From positions 17,998,501 to 18,062,500 of the forward strand of contig CM061097.1 of assembly GCA_030770545.1 (NCBI GenBank): DNA of 64,000 nucleotides, written 5' to 3'. Below the pieces are notes generated by a model. The model saw only the letters and a program-made list of their open reading frames with translations, had not been told where the DNA came from and made no database searches. The first letter of the stretch is position 1; each line of letters starts with the position of its first letter. The position numbers and the translations under genes were made by a program. Below, in pieces: positions 1-9,075 of this stretch. This DNA is from Macropodus opercularis. Taxonomy: Eukaryota; Chordata; Actinopteri; Anabantiformes; Osphronemidae.

Positions 1-578
1 GCAGTCTGTAAAGTGAGCTTTAAGTTTACAAAAGCTGTCTCTGCCTCAGGAGTCCAGTGAACTTTGTCATGAGATTGCAGTGATTTTCCATAAATGAGTT
101 CACTCAGAGGTGCTTCAAGAACAGAATAAGTAGGAATAAAGTTTCGACAATATGAACACATTCCCAGGAAAGACATCATCTGTCGTTTGGTGAGCGGCCT
201 TGGGATGGTCTGAATAGCTTCAATTTTAGGAGAGAGAGATTTGCCAGCTGCTGTGATAACATGTCCCAAGAAAGTTACTTCCTCTTGGATGAACTGTAGT
301 TTAGACAAACTAACTTTGTGGCCCTCAGCTGTCAGGTGTTTCAACAAAGCCACTGTGTCTCTTTCACACTGGTCCTTTGTGGGGCTGCAGATAATGATAT
401 CATCCACATATTGCAACAAAGCAATTCCTGGCATGAGAGAAAGATGTTCGAGACCGCGTCTCAATGCCTCATTGAAAATTGTGGGGGACTCCTCATACCC
501 CTGACAAAGTCTGGTCCATGTCCACATGGACACACAAACCAGAAGTGACTGTCTGGATGAACAGGGACACTGAAAAAA
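1..578 (-). pseudogene. pol: ERV pol fragment: reverse transcriptase palm/thumb (unit 1)
   Basis: Read on the minus strand, this encodes the second half of a retroviral reverse transcriptase, which copies viral RNA into DNA. The catalytic Y-V-D-D box is at 399-410. The downstream thumb region, with an F-L-G-M-C-S-Y-C-R type motif, lies near 125-190, and the window edge cuts the gene in the connection domain. The upstream part of the enzyme is separated from it by a SINE at 579-840, so the copy is dead. The equivalent in unit 2 (25296-25690) lacks the SINE, and the copy in unit 3 (44518-45095) is identical. The class I (gamma/epsilon-like) assignment comes from the whole-element layout seen in unit 2. 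Confidence 0.85.
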
Positions 579-840
579 TGGTAAATGGTAAATAGTCTGC
601 ATTTGTATAGCGCTTTTCTAACTATCGGTACTCCAAGCGCTTTGACACTGTGTCACATTCACCCATTCACAGACCGGTGGCAGAGCTGCTATGCAGCTTA
701 AACTGACACACCGGGGGCAACTTGGGGTTCAGTGTCTTGCCCAGGGACACTTCGGCACATGACTGGAGGAAGCCATGAATCGAACCACCGATCCTACGAT
801 TGGTGGGCGACAGCTCTACCTCTGAGCCACTGCCGCCCCG
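579..840 (-). mobile_element. tRNA-derived SINE inserted in the RT domain
   Basis: On the minus strand the element begins with a tRNA-like head. A box-A-like stretch (TGGCTCAGAGGTAGAG) lies at about 815-830 and a perfect B box (GGTTCGATTC) at 777-786. The tail ends in repeats of the form ccatttacc near 579-600. The head type is one widely dispersed in fish genomes. Unit 2 has the empty site (TGAAAAAA directly joined to GCATTTG), which defines the borders to within a base or two. I see no clear target-site duplication. The copy at 45096-45345 is 12 bp shorter. The insertion splits the reverse transcriptase reading frame. Confidence 0.85.
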
Positions 841-1650
841 GCATTTGCCTAGTCAACAATGGAAAACCATTTAGCATCAGGAGGAACCTGTGATAACAAA
901 GTGTAAGGATTAGGCACATTATTGGCTCTGGGTTGAACTGCAGCATTTACTGCCTGCAGATCCTGCACAAATCTCCATTCAGTGGGTCGACTTTGTCTCT
1001 GACTTTCTTCACAGGAAAGATAGGTGAGCAGCAGGGGCTGTAGTCACATGGTACGATAACGCCTGCTCCTGTCAGTGAGTTAAACACTGGAGCTATGCCG
1101 TCTATGGCCTCCTGTCTGAGTGGATACTGTCTGCACATGGCCTGTATGTGGTTTTAGGCGTAACCACAACTGGTTCACAGTTACGGATCAGGACCACATC
1201 GTATTTGTGTCTGGCACTTCTGCCTTCTGCCACTTCTGTGTTCGCATCTGTGGTGACCTTCAATCCCTCTGGGGATGAGGTCAGAGAAATGCCCAGTTTG
1301 ATCATTACATCTCTCCCTAGCAAATTTATGGGGCACAAACCAGAAAACATGAAAGCCTGCTTGAATGTGGTACCATCTGGAGTAAGACATGTCAAAGGTT
1401 TGGTTAAAATTATTTTACTGTTATACCCGAAGCCCCAACACTATAAACATAATTCCCACTCATTCTTGGTGCAGTTTTAAGGCTTGAGGACGTCATCACA
1501 GAGCGTGTAGCTCCACTGTCTACAAGAAAAGTGATTTGTCCCCATTTATTGTTAAAACCATTTCTGGACATTGCATGTGTGGTTCATTCAGGTGCACATA
1601 GATGCCTTGTGGTGTTTTCATTCTACTTTCTAAATTCATCAAACATTCCA
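841..1650 (-). pseudogene. pol: ERV pol fragment: protease and RT N-terminus, linker deleted (unit 1)
   Basis: Minus-strand start of pol. The aspartic protease active site D-S-G-A is at 1509-1520 and the L-L-G-R-D motif near 1310-1325. These belong to the retropepsin that processes Gag and Pol. The fingers region of reverse transcriptase (Y-P-L-R-Q-E-A-I, then P-I-F-P-V-K-K) follows at about 947-1140. Between them, at about 1216-1245, roughly 593 bp present in unit 2 are missing and replaced by about 20 bp of filler. The lost piece includes both H-x-[ST]-x motifs of the protease-RT linker. Small indels further break the frame near 1535 and 1405. Identical to 45346-46155. Confidence 0.85.
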
Positions 1651-3242
1651 AAATGTGTGTGTGTGTGTGTGTGTGTCAGTGCAATCACCTCCCTCCTCAG
1701 CCTCAGCTACACCGTCACCGGTTCCCCACCCGTCAGTCTGCCCCTGCAGAAACATTCTGCGGACAGTCAGCTGGTCTGTGTCCCTCTTCCTTGCAGTACG
1801 GACACCAGTGGATTGTCCGGTTCCTCGGCCATGTCCTTTTTGGCCTGCGCGACCTCGTCCTCCTCTGGTGTAGCCTCTTCCCCGACCGCGGTTCTGTTGT
1901 GCGACTGCCTGATACATGGTTAGAGCTGCCAGATGTAAATCTTTTCTGTCTTTATTTTCCTTTTCTTCTTTCTGTCGCAACAGTTGCTGGAAAGCATGAT
2001 CTGCATGACGTCGATCGTTCTCTAATCTCGCTCCAGTATCAGCACCGATGCAGGTCTGACGGGTCAGCTTTGCCACTTCGGGTAAAAGGCCTTTCAGGAA
2101 ATAGTCAGTTAGGTGCATTTCCCAGGCACTGGGGTTATCGCCAGGCTGATCAGGTGGGACCATTCCCCCGTGTCTGATGAATGCCTCCTTTAGACGATGG
2201 AGGAAATCATCCACCGATTCTCCATCTTGTTGTCTGCAGCTCGTGACTTTCCCAATGTTCATTCTGACAGGGAATGCAAGTTTTATGCCTCTCTCTACTG
2301 CAGCATGGTACAGGTCATTGGCCCCATTAGTCCATGTTGGTGCAACACTGTGGATGTGGGAATCTGGCAGACGCTCGTTAAGTTTGTACATCTCTCCTGG
2401 CTTGAATTTAAATGTCAGCAGCAGGCGGAATCCAGCACCTGTTGGGCGAAACTCTCTGCAGAAATCACCAAGGGCATCAGAAAAGTCTGTACCGGACAGA
2501 TATGGATCAGGCAGATTCTGTCCAACATTTCTGACATCATCGTCCATCCAGGGGAGGAACACAAGCTGTGTTCCTTGTGGCCCTGCGACCTCTACCATAG
2601 GCATGGTCATAACTGAACCAGTGTTGGCCTGTCTGGTTCTTTTCACAATCGGGCTGAAGTGTCGGCCGTCCACACCTGTGTCTGCAGTGGAACCTGCTCC
2701 TCCTGCAGCTCCGTGCACTTCTTCTGTGGTTGAATCGGGAGCAGGGTGTGAGGTGAACTGGAAGTTGCTGTAGTTGTAGTTGTAGTGGTGGTAACACAGG
2801 ACTTTGAAGCAGCTGTGGTTGTTGTTGCGGTTGCAGGACAGACGGGTCTGGTTGCTGTTGTTGTTGTTGTGGTTGCAGGACAGACGGGCAGGAATCCAGG
2901 TCTGGCTCCAGCTTCAGCGCAGTGATCTGCGGATAAAGAGAAGACGCACTGGGACAGTATGGTGGTGGCTGTTTGCAGGGTGAAGAATTATTTTCTGTTC
3001 TACCGTAGTCATTTCCTTTTGCAATTGTTTTCTCTCTCTAGTTTCAGCTTCATTTTTCCATTGTTGCCAACATTTTCTATGCTTTTCCACATTATCTAAA
3101 TTTTTTGACTTCAAAATGTTTATTTTTCTCAACCTTTGTTTGTCTTCTTTCAATTTGTCACCCAAAATGTCAATTGATATGACATGATATCCACACTGGG
3201 ACCCTGTGGCTCCAAGCCAGCTTTACCGTAACTGCTCCCCAT
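1639..3242 (-). pseudogene. gag: ERV gag (unit 1), frame-broken
   Basis: Minus-strand Gag, the virion structural precursor. The start at 3242 is chosen because it opens with M-G-S-S-Y-G, an N-myristoylation-type matrix start shared with unit 2. An 85-bp deletion after about 28 codons shifts the frame; a Lys/Glu-rich coiled-coil-like stretch continues at 2914-3165. Next come a P-P-P-Y late-domain motif (2957-2968, another frame), a Gln/Pro-rich segment (about 2770-2900), and the capsid in the long open frame 1639-2718. A CCHC zinc knuckle (C-x2-C-x4-H-x4-C) lies at 1763-1804 but in the -1 frame relative to that long frame, where the overlapping stretch reads Gly/Arg-rich. The long frame ends in a Thr-His run encoded by a TG/CA microsatellite. 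Confidence 0.88.
1654..1676. repeat. TG/CA microsatellite at the gag-pro junction
   Basis: About 11.5 TG dinucleotides lie over the last codons of the long gag frame and just before the protease frame. Unit 2 has 6 bp fewer (27109-27125), so the two alleles differ by exactly two codons of the Thr-His run. Confidence 0.9.
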
Positions 3243-3307
3243 GGTGCAGCACTACGCGTAGTTGTACAGTCACAGACGTCTCTGTGAAAGTTCGATGCCA
3301 AATCAAA

Positions 3308-3716
3308 GTGTTCACCGACTAACACTCATATCAGTGACATATTATAGTGTTCACTGATTAACACTCATATCAGTGACATATTATAGTGTTCACTGATTAA
3401 CACTCATATCAGTGTCATATTATAGTGTTCACCGACTAACACTCATATCAGTGTCATATTATAGTGTTCACTGATTAACACTCATATCAGTGACATATTA
3501 TAGTGTTCACTGATTAACACTCATATCAGTGACATATTATAGTGTTCACTGATTAACACTCATATCAGTGTCATATTATAGTGTTCACTGATTAACACTC
3601 ATATCAGTGACATATTATAGTGTTCACTGATTAACACTCATATCAGTGTCATAATATAGTGTTCACTGATTAACACTCATATCAGTGACATATTATAGTG
3701 TTCACTAATTAACACT
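3308..3716. repeat. 39-bp minisatellite, about 10.5 copies, 5' of gag
   Basis: The monomer is about 39 bp, built around TGTTCACTGATTAACACTCA and a following ATCAGTGACATATTATAG. Each monomer contains the inverted arms CACTGAT and ATCAGTG, ten bases apart, and a second pair AACACT/AGTGTT, so either strand can fold into serial hairpins. Variants alternate between GACATA and GTCATA, and two monomers carry CACCGAC in place of CACTGAT. Unit 2 has one monomer only (28844-28892), so the expansion arose after units 1 and 2 separated. It sits in the presumed 5' leader of the minus-strand ERV. Confidence 0.93.
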
Positions 3717-4083
3717 TTCCCCAGGACACATGAGAAGCAAATATGTCAATGACTCACCAGGTTTCCCTGTTGATAAGTAATTTTGAGTTTGTAGGATCCG
3801 TCCGATGGAGATAAGAGGTGATGCCTTACAGCATGTCTCACTCTGTTTTTGTAGAGGTTGAGGCTGAGCTGCGCTCAGGGAGACGTCTTTCCACCGTCAG
3901 TGACCCCTCCGACGAAACAGAAACAGAAACAAAGCAAATCAAAATTCTGCTGCCATGCTCTCATGGCCATGGCCCATGCTGTAAAACTATTTTAACTAAA
4001 CAGTATCTCCCTACCTCCCTTTGCTATGAGAAAGAAGGAAAGGTATCAGATATCAGAAAAGCTGTTCAAACACACTGGTTGTT

Positions 4084-4139
4084 GGACTGGCGACCTGTAC
4101 CGCTCCTCTCGACCCACATGACAGCTGGAATAGACTCCT
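4084..4139 (+). repeat. Relic of a dispersed fish repeat
   Basis: The words GGACTGGCGACCTGTAC and ATGACAGCTGGAATAGACTC match, with substitutions, a phrase common in interspersed repeats of fish genomes. Only about 56 bp remain. Also present at 30609-30664 and 48589-48644. The family is not assigned. Confidence 0.45.
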
Positions 4140-4655
4140 AGTTCCAGAATCAAAAGGAGTGGGACCCTCTGCTTCAGTGCTGTGTTAAAACCCTGCATCT
4201 CTGGTGGCCTGGTGGTGCATCAACCTATGACACAGGCAGTTTGCACGTTTACAAAGGTTCAATCTGTGGCAGTTCTGTTCTCCAGCCAGCTGAGGCAATG
4301 TCTCTTTGGACTTTGTAGCTGGTTCACGGAACACACGTGTAATTTCATGTATCTGATCAATTAGTTTGAATTCTGGTTAGTCAGCGTCTTGCTTTTGTAT
4401 TCTGGTTATTAGAGACCATCTTACTCTGTACTTAGTCAGGTAAGATTTTGTTTTGTTTTATAGATTAATTGTTACTTTTATTTATTAACATATATGATTT
4501 CACTATTTATCCTCATAGCGAGTGTCTAAAGTTAGTTGTTGTGCTTTGTGTTGTGTTAGTTGTTTGTTTATTAAAGACAATATTCCTGTTGAATCACAAC
4601 CAGCCTTCCAGTGTCTGCTTTTTTGTTTGTCACACACCTTTTTTTTTATCTCAAA

Positions 4656-4856
4656 ATGGTAAACAGTCACTCTCACTCATCATCTAACCCATTTAGTAAA
4701 AGGTTTTCCCAGCTGTTTGTCAGGTTAACTATGACTTCAAGCACAAGTCAAACTCATTTCCACAAAACTAACCCAGACTCAAATCTGTACGACATTCAGC
4801 TTCCTATCGTTATAATGAAACCACACAGAGTACAGGGCAACAACCATGGTTTGTGA
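4656..4856 (+). other. Small open frame, conserved in all units, unknown
   Basis: A 66-codon ATG frame begins M-V-N-S-H-S-H and ends ...N-N-H-G-L. It remains open in unit 2 (31183-31381), with a Ser/Thr and a Pro/Leu exchange, and is identical in unit 3. It is Ser/Thr/His-rich, has no recognisable domain or signal peptide, and part of its DNA is duplicated nearby without an open frame. It is probably chance, but its persistence is noted. Confidence 0.15.
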
Positions 4857-6510
4857 CCACAGTGATGGCATTACTTCTTTACCTGATTATTAACATCTTC
4901 TATGTTTGAACCTTTTTGGAAGCAGGGGGCATCTCAGTCTCAACTGCCACTGCAGGAGTCTGCTTTTTGTGTTACCTGGAATTCAGGGGAAAAACAAAAA
5001 CACAATTATCACATCTATAAACATTAATAGAATTTAAAACTTATACTGGATGAAAATGACCCCTGAAAAAGCAACTACATTAAAACTGACAAGATGACGT
5101 GGCCTTTTCTAGGGATAACAGTAAGTATCACAGCAACATTTCAATTGGTGCCATGGATCACATTTAAAATACAACTTTGAATGTACAACAAATGCACAAT
5201 TATAATAAGAAGAACTTAAGGTTTGATAACGACAGGTGTTACACCAATGATGTAAAAATGAAATGTAGCATCCTAAACGTATGACCTACAGTACACTCCC
5301 TGCAAGGGCCCCATGAGCGAAAGAGAACTAACATGTTCATCAGGTTAACCATGACTTCAACCACAAGTTAAACACAGTTCCACACAAAACCCTGACTCAA
5401 ATCTGTACGAAATACAGTGGTAGCCGTTAAGTGTCGTGTTCCACCGCGTTGGTTTGTCATTTCTGCCACGTTTCCACTGCATTTTTGCTGTGTTTCAGAC
5501 AGTCCGATGGTTTGTTCCCTTCACTCTGATCCTCGCTGCCTGGTTTTAAATTCTGTGCTTGCCTTCTAAAATTTAAGATGAAAACGTAATAATTATATAT
5601 CACGAGTCTGTTGTCGTAACCCTCAAACTTCCACATACTTCTGTGGGCATGGGTTGCGATTTAATCAATATTTTAAACTTTTCCAGATTTCCAAAATGTG
5701 ATTAAAACTAATCTAGTAAAAAATTCTATTGGTTAGTAAACATTGTTAGTAAACTATTTCTGTACGAAACCTTCTCCATAGTATATAATCCATCGCTGCT
5801 GTTTAGATTCAGTGAATGAAAGCAAATACAGGGACTGACTGAAGAAGCTGCCTGGGTAAGTGGTGGTTTCTAAAGAAAGACGTCCAGCTGCCATGAATCA
5901 ACTTTCAGACAACCTCAGCTGGATGACTGAGAATCTCCACCGACATCCAGCTAAAGGCAAAGACGTCCCCTCCCCCACGTTAAGACCGTTGCAGTCAGAT
6001 GGAAACGAGACTTCTCACCTTGGCTGCAGCAGCAAAGGACTGAAAGTTCAGATGAAAACCTTTTGACCCTTCATTATTTATTTGTGAATATTATTGGAGA
6101 AAGCGCAAAGTCATCACAGTCAGAATAAGGCGATCAGTCATTGAGCCATTAGCATATGAATACACCTGCTGTAAGAAGGCTTCATACAGAAATTGTGTTT
6201 TATGGTTTTTGTTTCTATATGAAGCGCCGTTGATTTTCTACAAGTTAAAAACAATATGGTGAAGTTCACTTAACGGCAGAAATGTTGACAATTAAAAAGC
6301 TATAAGCACATCTTTAAAAGTGAAACTTTTCACAGCAGACGTGACACAGTGTGTGTGTAGATATTTTGGGAGACGCCTGCTGTCTTTAAAGCATTTCAAC
6401 ATCAAACAAAAGACACGGCCATTATAACTTTGTAGTCAACGGAAAATAATTGTAAGACAAAAATGCTGTTTTACAGAAAAAAATTTAGCTCTTTATAAAA
6501 AATTAAAAAA

Positions 6511-6585
6511 ACACACGAGTGGGGATCGAACTTGCTTGTGTTGCGAAGTTAAAGTCACGCACTGACACCACTAAGCTACATACAG
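6511..6585 (-). repeat. tRNA-like sequence with A and B boxes
   Basis: On the minus strand, TAGCTTAGTGGTGTCAGTGC resembles a D-arm with an A box, and GTTCGATCCCC is a canonical B box about 30 bases later, followed by a short acceptor-like end. The anticodon arm does not fold well by eye, so this is more likely a tRNA pseudogene or a SINE head than a working tRNA. Present in unit 3 (51016-51090) and absent from unit 2, where the region is deleted. Confidence 0.5.
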
Positions 6586-6999
6586 GACCGGAGGTCTTGG
6601 TTTCCTACGTGTTAGACAACCATTCATTCACAGAAATCAGATACTACATAATAAAAACATTTGTATGTTTCTGATAATCAGCCCCTGCAGTAACAGGCCT
6701 CTGTGAAGTGGAGATACGTAAAAAACTTTGCGACACCTGGTGGTTAAACAGAGACCAACACCAAGATCATTTTTTGCCCACAGCATAAATTAAAATACTT
6801 AGGCAGAGACGCCCTGGCGACGTAGTGGAGACGCAAACATGCTGCAGTGAAAACGGATGACATTTTGAAGTGCTGCCACTATAAGTAGTGTGTTCAGCTT
6901 CCTATTATTATAATGAAACTACACAGAGTACAGAGCAACAACCATGATTTGTGACCACAGTGATGGCCCAACGTCTTTACCTGATTATTAACATCTTAC

Positions 7000-7051
7000 T
7001 GGAAGCAGGGGGCATCTCACTCTCAACTGCCACTGCAGGAGTCTGTGTCAC
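7000..7051 (-). other. Candidate 52-bp exon on the minus strand
   Basis: A pyrimidine-rich tract ending CCCCTGAATTCCAG precedes the segment on the minus strand and CCA|GTAAG follows it, giving plausible acceptor and donor sites. It lies downstream of the first-exon candidate at 7834-7978. With the first acceptor the joined frame would hit a stop; a second AG 18 bp further in would keep it open. The near-duplicate at about 4925-4985 has lost the donor. Speculative. Confidence 0.25.
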
Positions 7052-7121
7052 CTGGAATTCAGGGGAAAAACAAAAACACATTAACAACAGATAGATACCA
7101 CATCTTTACAGATTAATAAGC

Positions 7122-7152
7122 TGTAAGTAAGTAAGTAAGTAAGTAAGTAGTA
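7122..7152. repeat. (GTAA)n microsatellite
   Basis: Six to seven GTAA repeats followed by GTAGTAAG. Unit 2 has a shorter tract at about 34090-34112, and unit 3 matches unit 1 (51627-51657). It marks the point at which units 1 and 2 become alignable again after the rearranged body. Confidence 0.85.
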
Positions 7153-7833
7153 AGTATCAGCAACCATCACTATCGATAGGTGCTTAAAATATCTTCATCA
7201 ATCTGAGCATGTTTTTCCGTCTTGTCTACTGCACAAGAAACACTGTAATAATGTGGCACATACGTCCATAATACGTTTTCACCTCATCAGTATAAATGAT
7301 GGCGCTCGCATCCTGACAGCAGCTTTAACAGGGAGTGGGTTTTGTTGACATTTTACCTTTTTACATCTTCTTTTGTCTTTGCGTTACCAAGCTGTGTGCA
7401 ACACTTGCTTGCATGCTGCACAGCTGTTGGAACTACAGATAATGTTTCTACCATAGCCCCAAGTACAAACCAGAGCACGTTGCTAACTTGTAACACATTC
7501 AGGCATTAGTTATGAAATAAAGGCAAAAAAGATTTCATTGATTCATTCATTTAATACAGTAATTAAGGATTGAATTTTGAACATTTAAATCGTTATTAAT
7601 TATGTACCACACTTCTGTGGAAGGACACATGTACAACTGAAACACAGTCTGGTTGATACACTGCTAACAAAATGGTTCAAACCTTGTTTTACAGTGGTTG
7701 TGTAAATATTGTCAGCAGTTTGCCTTAGGTTAGCTTGTTAGCGACATTGCTACTTTAGCTTTAGTTATTGTGTATTCAACCATCTAGCAGCGCTACTGTA
7801 CACAGTAAACATTTCACTGAGGAGGCCACCTAC

Positions 7834-7978
7834 CTGCCCAGCTTTCAGCTTTTACTCCTTCTCTGTCGGTTGCTATAACTTTACATTTTTCTAAAAGAGT
7901 AGCGCGTGTGCTAGTTCCGGACGTCGCCATATTGGATGTTATCGACGCAACGTTTTTCCCCGAGTACCTCTGCGTCAT
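7834..7978 (-). CDS. Candidate first coding exon, unknown protein (unit 1)
   Basis: An ATG at 7978 opens 48 codons on the minus strand that run without a stop into a strong splice donor (GGGCAG|GTAGG) at 7834/7833. A second in-frame ATG at 7930 sits in an AATATGGCGACG context, typical of vertebrate promoters with a YY1 site over the start codon. The peptide is hydrophilic, with T-S-T-R-A and D-R-E-G-V-K-A-E-S; I do not recognise it. Unit 2 keeps the frame, ATGs and donor with two replacements (T to A, L to S). The next exon is not established. The transcript would run in the same direction as gag-pol. It could also be a 5' exon of a noncoding RNA. Confidence 0.35.
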
Positions 7979-8135
7979 GGTCGTCGTAGTTACGCGAGAG
8001 TTTGGATCTGATTGGCTCAGAATATCAACTGCTAGATCGGCGGTTGATGACGTCACGTAACTGTGGTGTCGGCTAAACAGACGAACCTGGTACCAGTCAT
8101 ATCGTTTCCACGAAGACAGAGAGACAGAGGTAAGA
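7922..8135. promoter_or_regulatory. Divergent CpG-rich promoter with CRE, YY1-like and CCAAT sites (unit 1)
   Basis: A perfect palindromic CRE (TGACGTCA) is at 8048-8055, an inverted CCAAT (ATTGGCT) at 8011-8017, and a YY1-like CGCCATATTGG at 7926-7936, all in a locally CpG-rich stretch. Splice donors face outwards on both sides: GGGCAG|GTAGG on the minus strand at 7834, and GACAGAG|GTAAGA on the plus strand at 8129. This suggests one promoter making two divergent spliced RNAs, the rightward one heading into the LTR array. All elements are kept in unit 2 despite about 3% divergence around them. Confidence 0.55.
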
Positions 8136-8439
8136 CAATTTACAGCTGAGATAAAATGTTTGTATGTTATTTGTGCTATGCTTTCTGATCAGTTGAGAAA
8201 TGTCTTGAACTACTTATTGCGTGTATTGTGACGTTCTTTTTACTATTGTTATCTGGTTACTATTGGTATTTGATTTCGCCTGAAAAACTACTTATTATGT
8301 CAGTGTTTGCTACCGTTTTCCATGTTTTCTTTTTGACGTGCTCTAATAAAACATTAGAGTGTTCACCTTATTGAACGAAAACCGATCAAGTCAGGGGTCA
8401 CACTAGAAAACTGTCATGGAGGATCATTCCCTTATTTGT

Positions 8440-8455
8440 CCACGAGGGGGCAGCG
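8440..8455 (+). promoter_or_regulatory. CTCF-like site
   Basis: CCACGAGGGGGCAGCG fits the core CTCF consensus (CCASYAGRKGGCRS) at all but one position. It lies between the divergent promoter and the first array monomer and is unchanged at 35394-35409 and 52945-52960. Motif-level call only. Confidence 0.45.
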
Positions 8456-9075
8456 TCTGCCCTGTACGCGGCCACTTGTAGCGTTTTTCCCAGCATGTCT
8501 GACTTTAGCATTTGTGTTAAACTTAGCTTGTATTTTGATTAATTTGATTTATATTGGTTTTATTTTTTTAGTATAAAAGCGTGATGGACAGTCTGCTGAC
8601 CAGCCTGAGTCCAGACTGATGGTTATAGCCGACACCAGGGAAAAGTTCCACCTGCTCCACAGAACCAGGACTGGATTCCCGCCTGACATCCGGGACAGGA
8701 GGCAGACAGCGGACGCTCCATTCAGAGTGAGTCCAGTGTTCTGAAGCAACTATGTGTAGGTGAAGAATGTGTGTGTAGCTCTGTGAAATGGTTTAGTCAC
8801 CTGACGCGTTCTGTAATTTCTTTAGTGGTCAGTGAAAGTTACAGTGAACTTACATGTAGAATATTACGAATACTGAAGTCTTACCTTGTGTAAGTCATTC
8901 ATGGGTTTAAAGAGAATCAACCACATGTGTAAGAAAATGTTCAGCAACATTGTGGCCTATGTTTTAAATCTGTATTTTAGTTTGTTTTCATTTGAGTCAC
9001 TTTGTGGTAAACCTAGCTTGTATTTAGTTTTATTTGAGTTGATTTTATGTTTTAGATTATTCATACATGTAGGGA

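Larger units (their letters stand above)
3717..7110. other. Noncoding unit body (unit 1)
   Basis: No convincing protein gene. The segment holds a dispersed-repeat relic (4084-4139), a small open frame (4656-4856), a direct duplication of about 190 bp (about 4780-5000 and 6890-7080), a second short duplicate of 4720-4800 at about 5340-5420, and a tRNA-like sequence (6511-6585). Compared with unit 2 it lacks the blocks 29220-30573 and about 32005-33310. It carries about 5490-5880 and about 6320-7090 instead, so the body has been reshuffled by large indels rather than point changes. Confidence 0.7.

Noticed and set aside
1531..2177. Plus-strand frames of up to 191 codons over gag
   Set aside because: Antisense of the minus-strand gag, with Cys/Val runs coming from the TG microsatellite.
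3308..3716. Regular 39-bp repeats resembling a CRISPR array
   Set aside because: Repeats are contiguous with no unique spacers, and the context is vertebrate.
8549..8749. 63-66 codon minus-strand frames recurring in every monomer (also 10162, 11762, 13364, 35515)
   Set aside because: They are antisense to the A leader and recur only because the DNA is duplicated. There is no start context or domain.
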